Of a stretch of DNA of 64,000 nucleotides, positions 11,486 to 22,876 are shown one piece after another. This stretch comes from Rhyzopertha dominica (Eukaryota; Arthropoda; Insecta; Coleoptera; Bostrichidae), in assembly GCA_025024175.1 (NCBI GenBank), contig QCXZ01000137.1, positions 60,724,911 to 60,788,910 on the forward strand, read 5' to 3'. The notes beneath the pieces are model-generated. The model was not told where the DNA came from and ran no database searches. It saw only the letters and a program-made list of their open reading frames with translations. Made by a program: the position numbers and the translations under genes. Position 1 is the first letter of the stretch, and the number at the start of each line of letters is the position of its first letter.

Positions 11486-12457
11486 TTTCTTGTTGATTTT
11501 AAAATGGTTCAAAAAGCTATTCTTAATGATAAATTTTTAAAACAAATACGTAGTTTTGTTCAATCAGGTTATTGGCCAAATAAATTAAAACATACCTTAG
11601 AATTTCAACCATATTTTAAAATTAGAAATGAATTTACTGTAGGAAATGATATTCTTTTGTGGAATAACAGAGTCATTATTCCAGAAGTGTTACGTCCTGG
11701 ACTTTTGCAGCAATTGCATAGCTCTCATTTTGGTATAGTCAAAATGAAAAGTTTAGCTAGAAATCATTTTTATTGGCCAGGATTAAATAAAGATGTAGAA
11801 AATTTAGCAAATAGTTGTCAAAATTGTTTAGCGAATAAAATTTCTTCTCCTAAAACTACATTACATCCCTGGAAATGGCCAGACAAACCTTTTGAACGAA
11901 TTCATATAGACTATTTAGGTCCATTTTTAAATAAATATTTTCTTGTAATTGTTGACACTCATTCAAAATGGTTAGAAGTATTTCCAACAAATACCATAAC
12001 GTCACAATTTACAATTAAAGCTTTAAAAACAACAATATTTAGATTTGGCATTCCAAAAACGTTAGTGTCAGATAATGCTACTAATTTTTCAAGTAGTGAA
12101 TTTTCAAGTTTTTTAAAAGATTTTAATATTGAACATATTACATCTGCTCCGTATTTTCCACAGAGCAATGGAGCTGCGGCAAATGCAGTCAAAAATATTA
12201 AATACGCATTAAAAAACTTTTTGGGGAAAAATTCAAAAATTAACGTTGAAGATGCGTTATTAAACTTTTTGTTTGATTATAGAAATACTCCACATGTTAC
12301 AACAGGTGTTTCTCCTGCTTTGCTTATGTTTGGTCGCGATATTAGGCATAATTTTGATTTGTTGAGGCCTGATATTAAGCAATCTGTACAAAAACGTACG
12401 CTTAAAGCACAACAAAAACAAAAAAGTCAATTTGGTGGCAACACGAGAACAGTTTAA
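11486..12457 (+). pseudogene. Integrase of the Mag-like element, catalytic Glu replaced
   Basis: Integrase with an N-terminal HHCC zinc finger (HSSHFG ... SCQNC) and an RNase-H-fold core: Asp at residue 136 (HIDYLGP) and Asp at 190 (SDNATNF), numbered from the ATG at 11504. The D-35-E glutamate expected at residue 226 (PQSNGAAANAVK) is alanine, encoded by GCA at 12179-12181; a single A-to-C change from GAA would explain this. The frame from 11504 is otherwise open for 317 codons, then runs out of frame at GGNTRTV (12455-12457). In frame upstream it joins the RNase H tether. Confidence 0.93.
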
Positions 12458-12805
12458 TATAGGTGGTTCTGTATATGTTAAAGACTATAGAGTAAAAATA
12501 ATGTANGCTGGATTCCTGGAATAATAAAAAAGATAATAGGAAAATGTACTTATATTGTGCNTATACCTAGCTTAAATGTTACTTGGAAACGCCATACAAA
12601 TCAGATAAATCGCTCTAAAGGTATCTCCAATTATAGGTATAAATTAGCTTCTTTACCAGTAAAAGAATCATTTGATACTCCTCCAAATATTATAGATACT
12701 CCTAATTTAAATAATGAAGTTGAGGGGGGAAAGACGAATGATTGTTTAACGGTCCAAAGACCGAAAAGAGTGTGTAAACCGCCAGATCGGCTAACATATG
12801 ATTAA
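12458..12805 (+). pseudogene. Integrase C-terminal tail / end of pol (frameshifted)
   Basis: Two overlapping frames preserve the end of the polyprotein: ATREQFNIGGSVYVKDY (about 12433-12490), then after a shift WIPGIIKKIIGKCTYIV (about 12509-12560), a GPY/F-like beta module that helps integrase bind DNA. After this come VTWKRHTNQINRS and a basic ending RPKRVCKPPDRLTYD with stop at 12803-12805. Two N bases (12506 and 12561) fall here. No envelope-like frame follows. Confidence 0.8.
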
Positions 12806-12983
12806 TTTTTATATATATAAAATTTATAATGTTTAATAATGTAAAATCATTTAGTTATGGTAATTGACTTAATGTATTATTATTGTATATAAATAATCAG
12901 AATATGATATTGTAAAATTATTTATGTAAAATTACTCAACATTATATTATGTAGTTATAATTAATTTAATTATGGAGATAATT

Positions 12984-12995
12984 AGGGCGGAAGGA
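12984..12995 (+). other. Polypurine tract
   Basis: AGGGCGGAAGGA directly abuts the TG of the 3' LTR. It is where plus-strand DNA synthesis of an LTR element is primed. It contains one C but is otherwise all purine. Confidence 0.85.
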
Positions 12996-13134
12996 TGTAG
13001 CGTATCGCTATTTATCTTGTTCTGTTTTTATAAGAATTCCACTTTTTCTGTTTAAAATAAATTCAGTGTTCAGTTAGCCATGAACGAGTGCGTTTCATTT
13101 TTAACGTTCTCAAAACTAACACTCAAATATCACA
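12996..13134 (+). repeat. 3' LTR (139 bp)
   Basis: Near-identical partner of 9452-9591: TGTAGCGTATCGC ... CAAATATCACA. It is followed by the second ATAAC. Confidence 0.95.
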
Positions 13135-13139
13135 ATAAC
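13135..13139. repeat. 5-bp target site duplication ATAAC (right)
   Basis: Exact repeat of 9447-9451. Confidence 0.93.
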
Positions 13140-15230
13140 AAATGTGCATTAGCATAAAGACATGCAGTTACTGTTATGTCATGTGAAGAAAATACTTGCT
13201 TAGAAACGGCCTTTATTGTTTTATAAACAATAGAAGGGAGGTTTAAGTGAGAGAAGAGACTTAAAAAGTGGTGAAGGTTATTCGTGGATATATTGTCACC
13301 ACCTCGGGAGCTTTTAAATTGATACAATGCGAAAAGGCGTAAGTGACGTAAATCGATGAAGATTTTAAATTTAACACAAATTCTCGAACTCCAATATACA
13401 CTCTGTGATTCTCAAGAGTGGACCTCAAAAGATTATGTGAGAGAACTGACGAAAGGTCTATTCTGCTTACTGAATTTAACACCCCGAGAGCTTCTATTTA
13501 CTACAATTTGAAGTAAATTTTTAATACGTCAAAACCTGCATGGAATTTTGTTGAAGTTCAGTAAATTTGTTTATATAGGCAAGGGTAAGTAGACATTAAA
13601 AAGGTTCTAGATGGTTCGTATTGTATATGATTATTTACGTTAGTAGTCTTAGAGAAATAAAGTATAATGAATCATAGCATAGGCAAGGGCTCGACGATAA
13701 ACTAACTTTCAAAAAACTTTTGGTATCTAATAATTTTTCTACTCGCAAAAGTATGCCACATTACCAGGTGCGGCCCGTGGCGTGGCCGTCCGAATTGGAG
13801 GAGATCGATACCGCACCTTAAAAACATAATAATTTATGCCTTCAAAATATTTATTTTTTTAAACCCTTTAAATCCCTTCAATAGCTACTCGTACATAATA
13901 TATTTTATTAAATTCCGGGATTCTGTAAATTAGGCTCCTGGTTTGTACATTTACCTCTTAAAGTCACCCGTTACTGATAACGCTATTACCGCTAAATTTT
14001 GTTTCATTTAATAACAACGAAAAGAAATTTTCCTAAATACTTATATAATGTTAACAACAGCCAGTTATTTAAAAAATGTATTATTAATGGGATGCTTTCA
14101 TTCAATAGACGTAAAATTTATTAACGATTAATCTTTTTTTAGCAAATTATTACAGCAGTTAATAAATATTTTACTATTTTCTGTTTTTGTGATTTAATTA
14201 CTATATTCTCAAACAATAAGAAAATGTACCGAAATGAAATAGCTATGCGCTAGTACCGCTCATATTCAGACAGTGCTAGTACCATAGTATGAAAGCCGAA
14301 AGACAACATTGCAACCTACCACGTTTGCTACAAATGTACTAATGCAGCAATACTGATGACTGTGGACGTACATCAGTCCAAAATACCCATATGGAACGGA
14401 ATATATCAACTACATAAAACCATTGCGCGCATGGTCCAATAAAAATACCTATTGCGCCCATGTAAATGGGTTGCATAAGCCTGCAAAGAATAGGAAAAGC
14501 TAGTTCCAGTAGGGAAAGTATTGCTCGCTCCACAAGTAAAAGTGACAGGGACGTCATTAAGTTCTGACGTCATATGCACGGCAAGTATGGCTGCCTCCGC
14601 ATGCATTACTTAAGCAGTGGTGTAACGAAAATAATTACTTGCGGGGAAAGTATTGATTCACAAATTACTGAATACTGTTGCATTGAAAGATGAAACAAAA
14701 CACAAAGCACTGCATGTGGTTATCCATCTATCAGCCTGATGGCATCGAACACAATAACAACAATGATAAAAGCGGTTTAACCGGTTCTGAAATACTGACG
14801 CGCCAGTGGTCTGCACCTGCAATTCGCCACAGCTGAGTTCAGTCGCTAAAACAGTTTCTGCGCAGTGATGTCAGTGACGACGTCCTGTCACTTTCTCATC
14901 TGAAATAAATTATACATGCAAATTTCGACGTAGTTATATATACATGATACATACTAATTGCATTTAATTTTCTTTGGGAGGGCGACGTCCTAGAGCTCTC
15001 ATGCAGGAACCATCACTGCACATTACAATAACGCACTGGGCAGGAGAAGGTATTACTTTCTAACAGCCTTTCCCCCCACGGAACTACCACGGTGATCCGT
15101 GACATTACAAGTTTTTGCCTATTATTTGGATATACGGACACAAACGTAGACGAACTTTTATACCAGAAGGGACCATCCATTACATAGTATAAAAATAAGA
15201 GCAGACCAAGCAATCTCACCATTAAATCTT
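13140..15230. other. Non-coding stretch, no gene recognised
   Basis: No protein or RNA gene identified. A GC-rich patch at 13767-13820 is bounded by AGGTGCGG and its complement CCGCACCT. Two loosely related 30-bp blocks, at about 13300 and 13480, both read GAGCTT...ACAAT. A perfect CRE-type TGACGTCA lies at 14565-14572. Short frames at 14339-14606 and 15013-15222 resemble no family I know. Confidence 0.45.
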
Positions 15231-15249
15231 AATAATCAACAACAAATAC

Positions 15250-15790
15250 AAAAAGGCAAAAACCAGACCAACCAGGAACAGATGCACAGGGACACATCCT
15301 ATATCTGGCTGAAAATGGGAGACTTATTTACTTGCTTATGACCGCAATACAAGATAAAGTAGTAAAAGCACGCCACTGCACCAAATACATTATTATAATA
15401 AAGTGTAGACGATGCCTCACAACAGAAGGGAAGCACAAACGAGTACATACAACATACATGACAACGAATGTAAAATCATACACAGGGTTCTAACAGGGAA
15501 GTACAAGATACAAGACAAGATAAAACCATAGTAAATTTACAAGGATATACTAGAATTAAAAACAACAACAGAATATGTATCACATACAAAAAAGTAATAT
15601 TGACATGTTTGTTCTAGGTAAACAGGTTATTGAGAATGTACATTATTTTGACATTGAAGACGTGCAGAATGAGAGAATTCAGAAACTACAACTTCGAAGT
15701 TTTTTTGGAAGCTATCTACATGGAAAAACATAAAAGTAAACTAAGTAGTAACACCCTCAACCTCGATATTAAACCTTTGGAAAATTAAAA
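15250..15790 (+). other. A-rich, partly open stretch upstream of LINE relic
   Basis: One forward frame is open for about 77 codons (about 15268-15498), including KARHCTKY and KCRRCLTTEGKHKR. A second open run covers about 15655-15785 (REFRNYNFEVFLEAIYMEKH). The strand bias toward A and the position just before a LINE-like C-terminus suggest non-LTR retrotransposon coding sequence, but I cannot match these segments to a domain. Confidence 0.3.
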
Positions 15791-15796
15791 TTAAAG

Positions 15797-15951
15797 TGGT
15801 ACCTACAAGTAATTGTGTCTGCGATGGGTGTAATACCAAACGAACTGTATAAAAGTCTATAGAAGTCCTCGATCTTAACTATGAAATTTACAAAATAGTG
15901 TCATATGCAATTATTATTAATATATGTACCATCGTCAGAAGGTTCCTCTAA
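15797..15951 (+). pseudogene. Non-LTR retrotransposon (LINE) C-terminal relic
   Basis: Forward frame at 15797-15862 reads WYLQVIVSAMGVIPNELYKSL then TAG. A second frame at 15866-15951 reads LDLNYEIYKIVSYAI and CTIVRRFL then TAA. The pattern 'VPIVVSxxGVIPxxLxxSLxxL ... MQKAVxxxTxxIVRRFL' is the familiar C-terminal signature of a widespread arthropod LINE reverse-transcriptase ORF. Here it is split by one frameshift and one stop. Only this part is confidently recognisable. The assignment rests on remembered family wording, not on a search. Confidence 0.55.
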
Positions 15952-16518
15952 TATGACTCAAGTGACTAATATGTATACAGGTATACGAATGGATAACTAT
16001 CATAAAAATTTAATAAAAAACTTTTAAATGCAAATAAGAATACCAGTAAAATCATTCCTAGAATTAAACTCGTTTACAATTTTTTTAATTATATAGTGTA
16101 ACGTTCTACACTTACTGCAGGAAGTTAAAAGTCTACAAGTACTGGCAAAACGTAAAGGTATATATAGTCATGTATACAATTCACTACTTTAAAAAAGAAT
16201 ATACTCATATACTCATCCCCCTTTAATAAGGGGAATACTAGCGTGTCTACTTCATCGAAACGCGATACAAATTTGTTTAGAAGTATGAACTGATTCATTT
16301 CAATGTGGCATATTTCGGTATTCAACAAGGAGGGGAATTAGGCTCTGTTATAAATTTGTTTGCCTTTATTCAAATTGCATGAAATAAAGAAAGTAGCAAA
16401 TTAAAATAAAAAAATAGTAAATAATGTCTATTCACAGTTTATAAATCGCCCAGCTCGCAGAGTTCGGTTTAGATGTCACCGAGGGCTTGAGCCTTCGCAT
16501 TCTTACTTGCAAAGAAAG
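15952..16518. other. Non-coding stretch before mariner
   Basis: No gene recognised. AT-rich to about 16440, then GC-richer up to the mariner end. Confidence 0.5.
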
Positions 16519-16520
16519 TA

Positions 16521-16552
16521 CGAGGCATGTTTTTTAAGTAAGTACCGTTTTG
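16521..16552 (+). repeat. mariner left terminal inverted repeat
   Basis: 32 bp, CGAGGCATGT...GTACCGTTTTG. It matches the reverse complement of 17741-17773 except for one A in the T-run. Confidence 0.93.
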
Positions 16553-16682
16553 CGATTCCGCCGCCGCAGCGCTACGGTTGGCGTTCCGCGCATGCGCGCT
16601 GGTTACCTACATCTCTTGTCTACGCACTGACGCCATTATAGTTTGATTCTTCATTGTATACGTTGTTTACTGAGTGTTTAAG

Positions 16683-17674
16683 ATGCCTCCGACAATCGTG
16701 AGTCCCGTCGATTGTGAAGTACGTGCTGTTATACGATTTCTTAGTGCTAAAGGCGTAAAACCGATCGATATTCATCGTGAGATCTGTGAAGTTTACGGAC
16801 AAAACATTATGAGTGATGGAATGGTAAGGAAATGGGTGAGAGCATTTAAAGATGGCCGCACAAATGTGCACGATGAAGAATGGAGTGGGCGTCCTTCGGT
16901 CGTTAATAAAGATTTGGTGCAGAAAGTGAACGAAAAGGTGAGAGAAAACAGACGCTTTACAATTTCATCATTGTGCGACTGCTTTCCTCAATATTCTCGT
17001 AGTGTTTTGTATCGCATTGTGACCGAGAACTTGAATTACCGGAAATTGTGTTCACGTTGGGTTCCGAAAATGTTGACTTTCCTTGAGCGGTACCACAATG
17101 AAGGTGAAGATTTTTTTAGACCAAATTGTTACTGGTGACGAAACATGGGTGGCCTACGTCACACCGAATCGAAACAACAATCCATGCAATGGCGACATTC
17201 ATCATCACCCAAAAAAGTGAAAGTTTTTTGGGACAGAAAGGGAGTATTACTAGTGAGTTTCTGCCTCGTAATGAGACAATCAATGCAGCGTTTTATTTTA
17301 AGACATTGAACAATCTACGTCGTGCAATCCAGAACAAAAGACGTGGCAAGTTGAGTAAGGGTATCGTTTTGCTGCATGACAATGCCCGTCCACATGTGGC
17401 TAATCGGACCAAAGATCTCATCAAATCTTTTAAATGGGAAACTCTAGATCATCCTCCATACAGCCCTGATCTGGCGCCCAGCGACTACCATTTGTTCCCG
17501 CACTTGAAGAAACACCTGGGTGGTCAGCGTCTTCAAGACGATAACGAAGTCGAAACATTTGTGATACAGTGGTTAACAAGTCAGGCGGCAGAATTTTATG
17601 AGGAGGGTATTCAAAAACTGGTGCCACATTATGACAAGTGCCTCAATATTCACGGAAATTATGTAGAAAAGTAG
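16683..17674 (+). pseudogene. mariner transposase, frameshifted and deleted
   Basis: Cut-and-paste transposase of the IS630/Tc1/mariner superfamily. The ATG at 16683 opens MPPTIVSPVDCEVRAVIRF with the paired helix-turn-helix DNA-binding region (IHREICEVYGQ, MVRKWVRAFKDGR, WSGRPSVV), intact to about 17110. WVPKMLTFLERYH is missing roughly 14 residues compared with relatives. Around 17118-17250 three frame changes are needed to read DQIVTGDETW (first catalytic Asp), ESKQQSMQWRH and FWDRKGVLLV, with another short deletion before FWDRKG. From 17251 the frame is clean: EFLPRNETINAA, HDNARPH (second Asp), PPYSPDLAPSDYHLF (third Asp of the D,D34D triad), KKHLGGQR, ending NIHGNYVEK at the stop 17672-17674. 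Confidence 0.95.
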
Positions 17675-17740
17675 ATTAAGGTACAGGCTTTCATGTAAGA
17701 TAAAATTATTGCGATATCTTTGCACGTCTTTTTTTAATTC

Positions 17741-17773
17741 CAAAACGGTACTTACTTAAAAAAACATGCCTCG
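17741..17773 (-). repeat. mariner right terminal inverted repeat
   Basis: 33 bp ending in CATGCCTCG, followed by the TA duplication. Inverted copy of 16521-16552. Confidence 0.93.
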
Positions 17774-17775
17774 TA

Positions 17776-20700
17776 GCTTTGGATCTTTTAGTCAATCGAT
17801 ATGTACCAAAGAAAATGTGATCGGTTAAGCTATATGAATAGGGACAAGAGGAGGCGCAGGCGGCTAAAATATTAGAGAAATCACTATAGCACCAGAGAAC
17901 GAATCCTAACATTTTATTGATCCTAGAAATTATTATAAAATCGTAGCGAGTATTAAGCCTTCAGAATCCAGAATGGCTTTTAGATCGTAAACGAATGACA
18001 CTGAAGCGAGAGATACTGCCTTTGTGTTGTAGTTTGGGTAAAAAACCTATGTATATATTGTAGAAAAACCTCTACATTTATATTTCTTAGCATTGACTAG
18101 TTTTTGACATCAGATATTTAGGCAACAAAGGTCTTCTTGAATTTTAGGAGATCAGTAATTATGAATCATACAATCATTTAAAATAAAATTCCGCTACCAA
18201 TACTAATGAATAAAGAAATCATAAAGGTAGATAAGAGATGTTAATTAAAAAAACTTTTTGATCCCCCCACGTCTTATGAAATCACTGTTGTATGTATTCA
18301 ACATAGCCGAAATACATACCCGTAACGTAATGAAATTATTGTAATTCATTATTCATTGAAAATGTGTAGTACGTTCGAGCAAGGACGCATAAAGAATTTA
18401 AGAGCTTATTTCATCACTTTGGGGGTTTCTAGAGGTTTCCGGGCCATTCCGAAACATCCCCAAAGGATTTCGAAGGCTAACCGCTGGTCTAATAGGTTTG
18501 TTCGGTGTATGCCGTCGTTAGTGAACTAACAAGAATTAACAGCAGCCAACAGTTGTTTATTTTTGAACTCGTTGCGGTCAACACCGCTCGACGTTCAAAC
18601 TCACGCACGCTGCAAAATCACAAACGGCATTAATTTCGATTGAATCAGCAGAACACAGAGGCGTCCCCCGAGAGATAATTTACGTAATTAATGGTATAAT
18701 AAAGTGGTGTAATATCGCCGATCTTTGGGAGCATTAATCTATTAAAAATGGGGTCGCAGAACATGGGGAGCAAACATATGTGGAGGACAATAACAGCGTA
18801 ACAGGGGTGGTAACCTGCTTAAGCAAACAGATACGCACTTGGGAACAGATGCTGGTTGGGTTTTGACGCGTCGAAAATGAGAGGTGTATGGACCTATTTA
18901 GTAAAAAAAACGGGGATTCTTTATTTTGCGTGTGACGATCTTTCATTAATATTCGTTATTTACGCAAAACGTATCTAGCGAGAAATATAAATGCAAATTT
19001 CCCTTTGCATAAAAACTATTAAGGCAAAGAATCATTAGTTTTTTTTACATGTAGAGCATTTTGGGCATCTGCTTAACTTATTTCCAACCGTTAGGAAGAC
19101 AAATGCTGGTAAATTGCACACTTACAATAAAACTCCATTAACATTTATAATATCCAGCTGATGCAATATTACAATATCATCCCAGCGCTTTTCCTAATAA
19201 ATATATCGAATCTTTAATAATCTAAAAGGGATATTCGTATATAACTGTTTTGCATTCTAAGTCGAATACTTTTCTAAGATAATGATCTTTCCTTTTTTAT
19301 TTTTTTTCATTTGATACGGTATAAAAACGAGTAAATATTTGTTTACAAAGAATAATGACAGAGCTTGATAAAACCTGTTTATTAGGAACGTATTCCTTTC
19401 AAGAATTATAGTATATTCGACATCGCATTGGTTGTGCGTATATTTACAGAAAATTTGGAAGTGTAGCAGCACAGAATCATTAATTTGACATTGATGACGT
19501 TTGTCCTTCCCAGTGGGGTTCGGTATCTTTATATTCAGAAATGATGAAGCATAATACAAAATAACGGTTAGCTATCAAGATGACGTCACACCTTGCTTCA
19601 GTTTTAATATAAAATAGTGCACATTTTAAATTTGTGATGATTACAGAACAAAATGTTTGCCTAAATTTATAAAAAAATGAAGTTTTCTGCTATGTTGCTT
19701 ACAATATGTGGTACCAAGGGAACATCTAGTACAACTGCTTAGCAAATCGTACGGTACTTGAAAGCCACATGGATATAATTTTTTCTAGCTAGGCTAACTG
19801 CGGATTTGGGTTCGAATATGCAGAAAATAGGGGATTGCCTTTTGTGGAAATTGGAAAAATTTTTTCTCTAGAAGTTGCATAATGAAACTGAACATAATGT
19901 AAGTATATATGGCATAACAATGTTACAGTTTTTAGTTCTATATAATTACGTATATAGCGGATGGTGTTTACTGTCATCCGTGCCATTTATCTTCCAGTAT
20001 GCAGCACCTGTAATATGCTCATATAGTTANATAGTTAACGGATAGATGGCGAAGGATATCGATNACAGTAAGGTCACTGGATTTCGAAGGGNAGCGATGA
20101 CGGCTGCGACATTTATCTTGTTCATAATATAATTTCTTACAATTTCAACTGTGTTTTTGTTATATTGACAGCGTTGGTTGCTAGGCGAATTTGAAATCCG
20201 GCAATACTTCCTACCCATTTCTCGCTCCTACTTTGCGGAAAAGTATCGTTCTGTCTTTTGCGTTACCGGATCAAGCCTAAGTGATCTTACCAAGGATATT
20301 TTGAGCCAAGTAATGAAGTAATGAAACGTTTTCGAGAAATTTCGAAACCGAAAGCATGCTTTATATGAACAATGTTGAAGCAGTGATTGTAGTGGACTGA
20401 AGGGTTTAAATATTAGTGAATTATAATTCAGTATGTGCCAGTACTTGGATTGTAAATAAGAAAAGTATGGTAAGAAATGTGAATTTTTTGAAGTAATAAC
20501 ATTCTGTAAATTGAAATTTGCGTACAATAAGAACAAGACAGTAGAATGAAGAATGAGGTTGCTCTGAAGGCGATGACATAAAAGTTCAGTAATTATACAA
20601 GCGGAATTAATTCTGGACGAATTCTACACTAAATACGAAGGGGCGATTGACAAACTAAATTTTTTGCTGCTGACAAAAAAGGGAAAAATATAATACTAGT

Positions 20701-21229
20701 TAAAGGCACCAGATCGTATGACAACTGTGCATGAAATTTAAGCAATTGTGTTTTTTACGGAATTGCATTAGAAATGCAATAGCAAGGCTTGCTTCTTGTA
20801 GCATCTACTTAATTGATTCAATAGTGAGCGTAATGTCTTGCTTTGACAGAACAGTGAAAACTGCAAAGCTAATAAAACAAAAACGACATTTAGCTGTTAA
20901 ATGTACTTAACAAACAGTTTTTATTGAACTTAACAAAAGCGTACAAAAGTAAGTCATTTTACTTACATCGTGCATAACATAGCATCTCTTTTCACATCAT
21001 AAAATGGAACCATTAACTACCAAGTGCTGATGAATAAATTATTAAATTCTTATCACTCAGTCATCCTCGGTAGAAGCAGTAGTTCTGGTGTTCGATGAGA
21101 ATAAATATTACGCTCGATGTAAGAAAACGGACGTTCATTCTCGTACGGCTTTAAGTACAATAAACTATTTGTTAAGCGCATTAATTTAACAATCTCAGAA
21201 GCGGGATCGGCTCTTGAAGAAACGTTCAA
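17776..21229. other. Non-coding stretch, no gene recognised
   Basis: No recognisable protein or RNA gene. A moderately GC-rich block at about 18530-18760 contains several ATTAAT/AATTAA and TAATT sites and could be a conserved regulatory element. Reverse-strand frames at 19257-19559 and 20228-20536 are rich in F, L, Y, N and S, as expected from AT-rich noise. N bases occur at about 20030, 20064 and 20092. Confidence 0.45.
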
Positions 21230-21372
21230 CCGGTTAACGTGAAGGTAAAGATGAGAACGAAAACGGAAATACGAATATGATGNGCACGACGATGTGAAAG
21301 NGTTGATCGAAATAATGGCAAATAAGGCGGATCGGCAAACTAAGGCATTGCAGCAATTAGGGACGCAGTAAT
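21230..21372 (+). pseudogene. Possible retroelement gag-like fragment
   Basis: A forward reading GKDENENGNTNM then DDVK-LIEIMANKADRQTK and ALQQLGTQ before a stop at about 21370. It looks like a coiled-coil Gag or ORF1 segment of a retroelement. The region contains two N bases (21283, 21301). It lies 1.1 kb upstream of a gypsy-type RT scrap, which may belong to the same old insertion. Confidence 0.3.
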
Positions 21373-22299
21373 AAGAGTATAATAAATGACGCGGCAGCAA
21401 CCCCATGTTACCATACAATGTCAAATCTTACAAAAGGTATTGGAGATTAGAATGGTGATGATAACAAAAATACAGGAAGATGGATCGAAAATATTGAAAG
21501 CATGACAATTTACACTTCATATAGTATGTACGTATTCAACATAACTATTTAAAACATTTATTACTCTACTGGTCAACAAAGTATTTTATAAAAATGTACA
21601 TTACACGTATGCTGAACAATTAGTCAATAATTGTAAAAAATGCTTAGCTGCAATTACTACTTGCAACTTTCACTACCAACGCTAAAACTATGTAGTTTCA
21701 AAATTAATGCATCCGCAAACAAACATCTATTCTAACTTCAATGCCTTGCACGATCCCACAGTTTCGCCGGACAAAGTCAAACTCAAGAAGCTTCTAAAGG
21801 GCTGCTACAACGTATACAAGGCGAACCAGCGAGGATGAAGAGTCTTTCAGATACTTCACCCACAGTGTAATCTGGAAGAATATGAACGGCATGTTAGTCA
21901 TTGTTTGAAGCTTCCGGTATATTTTTGTTAATTCGAGTAAAAGCACAGTGTGCATACTTATTTCCAAGATGGTCTTGTTAAAATAAATTTCTATGGGTGA
22001 AGGTAGAACCCTTATGTTTGGCATAGCACCGTAACCGTATCAACCATGAGAAACCGATACTGACGTTTCTAGAAAGCCAGAGAACATGCTAAAAGTTTTT
22101 TTAAACTAAGAAATAACCCTTGGAGATTGTGGTTTTGGCATATTACTGTAATCGTTTTACAACAGGCAGATAATAAACGCTTCGAGAGGATGTGTTGAGT
22201 TTTTTACGACAGAAAATAAATACCCAGCTCTGACATAGGGATTCATGGAATCAGCTTGTTAAAGGTAACGCCTGTTTTGCTTGGGCTAAACAGGATGAA

Positions 22300-22800
22300 G
22301 TCCTACAAGGAAAGGCAAGGAGTCATCAAATCCTTTCAAATTCTAATAATCCTATACTCCCCGCTCTGCGGACAATCAACTATACTCTCACTACACAGCC
22401 TTTCTGAAGTCGGATAGTTTCCTACTGTAGATTTGAAAAGCGCATACTGGCAAATGGATCGGAACATGAAAGATAAAGACAATATCATCGGATTTAAAAG
22501 AGACCTGTGAAGCCCAGATCCTACCTGCGAGAAAAAAGTGACGCGTACATCAAAGATATTTCATATGTTAGGGCAAAGCCATTCGTAAGGAGAATCACTT
22601 GTAAGGTTCTGATGAAGTAGTAAAGAAGATAAAGACGTAGTATACCGAATCTAGCGGGGAATCACTAGATAGGCTAGAAGATAAGCTGTGCACGTTGAAC
22701 GCTCGAGATCAGTATTAAGAGGGAGTAGAGTTTGAAGTTACGACAACGTTGTAGGGTATCCAGGAAACAAACGAGCTTCCGAACAGGCGATCTCTAGAAA
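22300..22800 (+). pseudogene. Highly degenerate reverse transcriptase scraps
   Basis: The clearest block is FPTVDLKSAYWQMD with IIGFKRDL (about 22420-22508), which matches the 'VDLxSAYWQI ... F' motif A region of Ty3/gypsy reverse transcriptases. GVIKS (about 22318) may be the remnant of the motif preceding it. Farther on, GYPGNKRASEQAISRKL (from about 22754) resembles the 'GxPGNExAD' end of a LINE RNase H domain and may come from a different element. Stops and shifts are frequent. Confidence 0.45.
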
Positions 22801-22876
22801 ACTCTATAAGACCTACTCGATAGCGCGTATCCGGCGTACAAAAGGTGCATCAGCGATGACAAAGAGTAGTACAACT

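Larger units (their letters stand above)
9452..13134 (+). mobile_element. Ty3/gypsy (Mag-clade-like) LTR retrotransposon, internally deleted
   Basis: A structurally complete insertion of 3,683 bp: 5' LTR 9452-9591, primer binding site 9593-9604, gag remnant, pol remnant (RT, RNase H, integrase), polypurine tract 12984-12995 and 3' LTR 12996-13134. It is bordered by the perfect 5-bp target duplication ATAAC (9447-9451 and 13135-13139). The LTRs are very short and start with TG and end with CA. The gag wording (WVVYKRRLDNYL, KKRTILLNAL), the RT phrase ASPIVPVLKRDGTIRICGDF and the tRNA-Ser-type primer site together fit the Mag clade. A deletion fuses early gag to a point just before RT, removing the nucleocapsid zinc knuckles and protease, and several stops and shifts interrupt pol. 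It cannot transpose autonomously. Confidence 0.95.
16521..17773 (+). mobile_element. mariner element with complete terminal inverted repeats
   Basis: 1,253 bp flanked by TA on both sides (16519-16520 and 17774-17775), the canonical mariner target duplication. The left inverted repeat (16521-16552) starts CGAGGCATGTTTTTTAAGTA; the right (17741-17773) is its reverse complement with one extra A. It encodes a mariner transposase in the forward direction, disrupted by internal deletions and frameshifts. Both ends look intact, so this copy could in principle be moved by an active transposase supplied elsewhere, but it cannot make its own. Confidence 0.95.

Noticed and set aside
11959..12192. 77-codon reverse frame
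   Set aside because: Shadow of the integrase gene on the opposite strand.
14565..14572. Perfect CRE palindrome TGACGTCA
   Set aside because: The same 8-mer also occurs near 19582 and TGACGTCA-like words appear elsewhere; without a promoter nearby it cannot be assigned a role.
14614..15385. Possible hAT element between CAGTGGTGTAACG (14614) and CGCCACTG (15377)
   Set aside because: The flanking 8-mers (TACTTAAG and CACCAAAT) do not match and the inner inverted repeat decays after about 9 bp.
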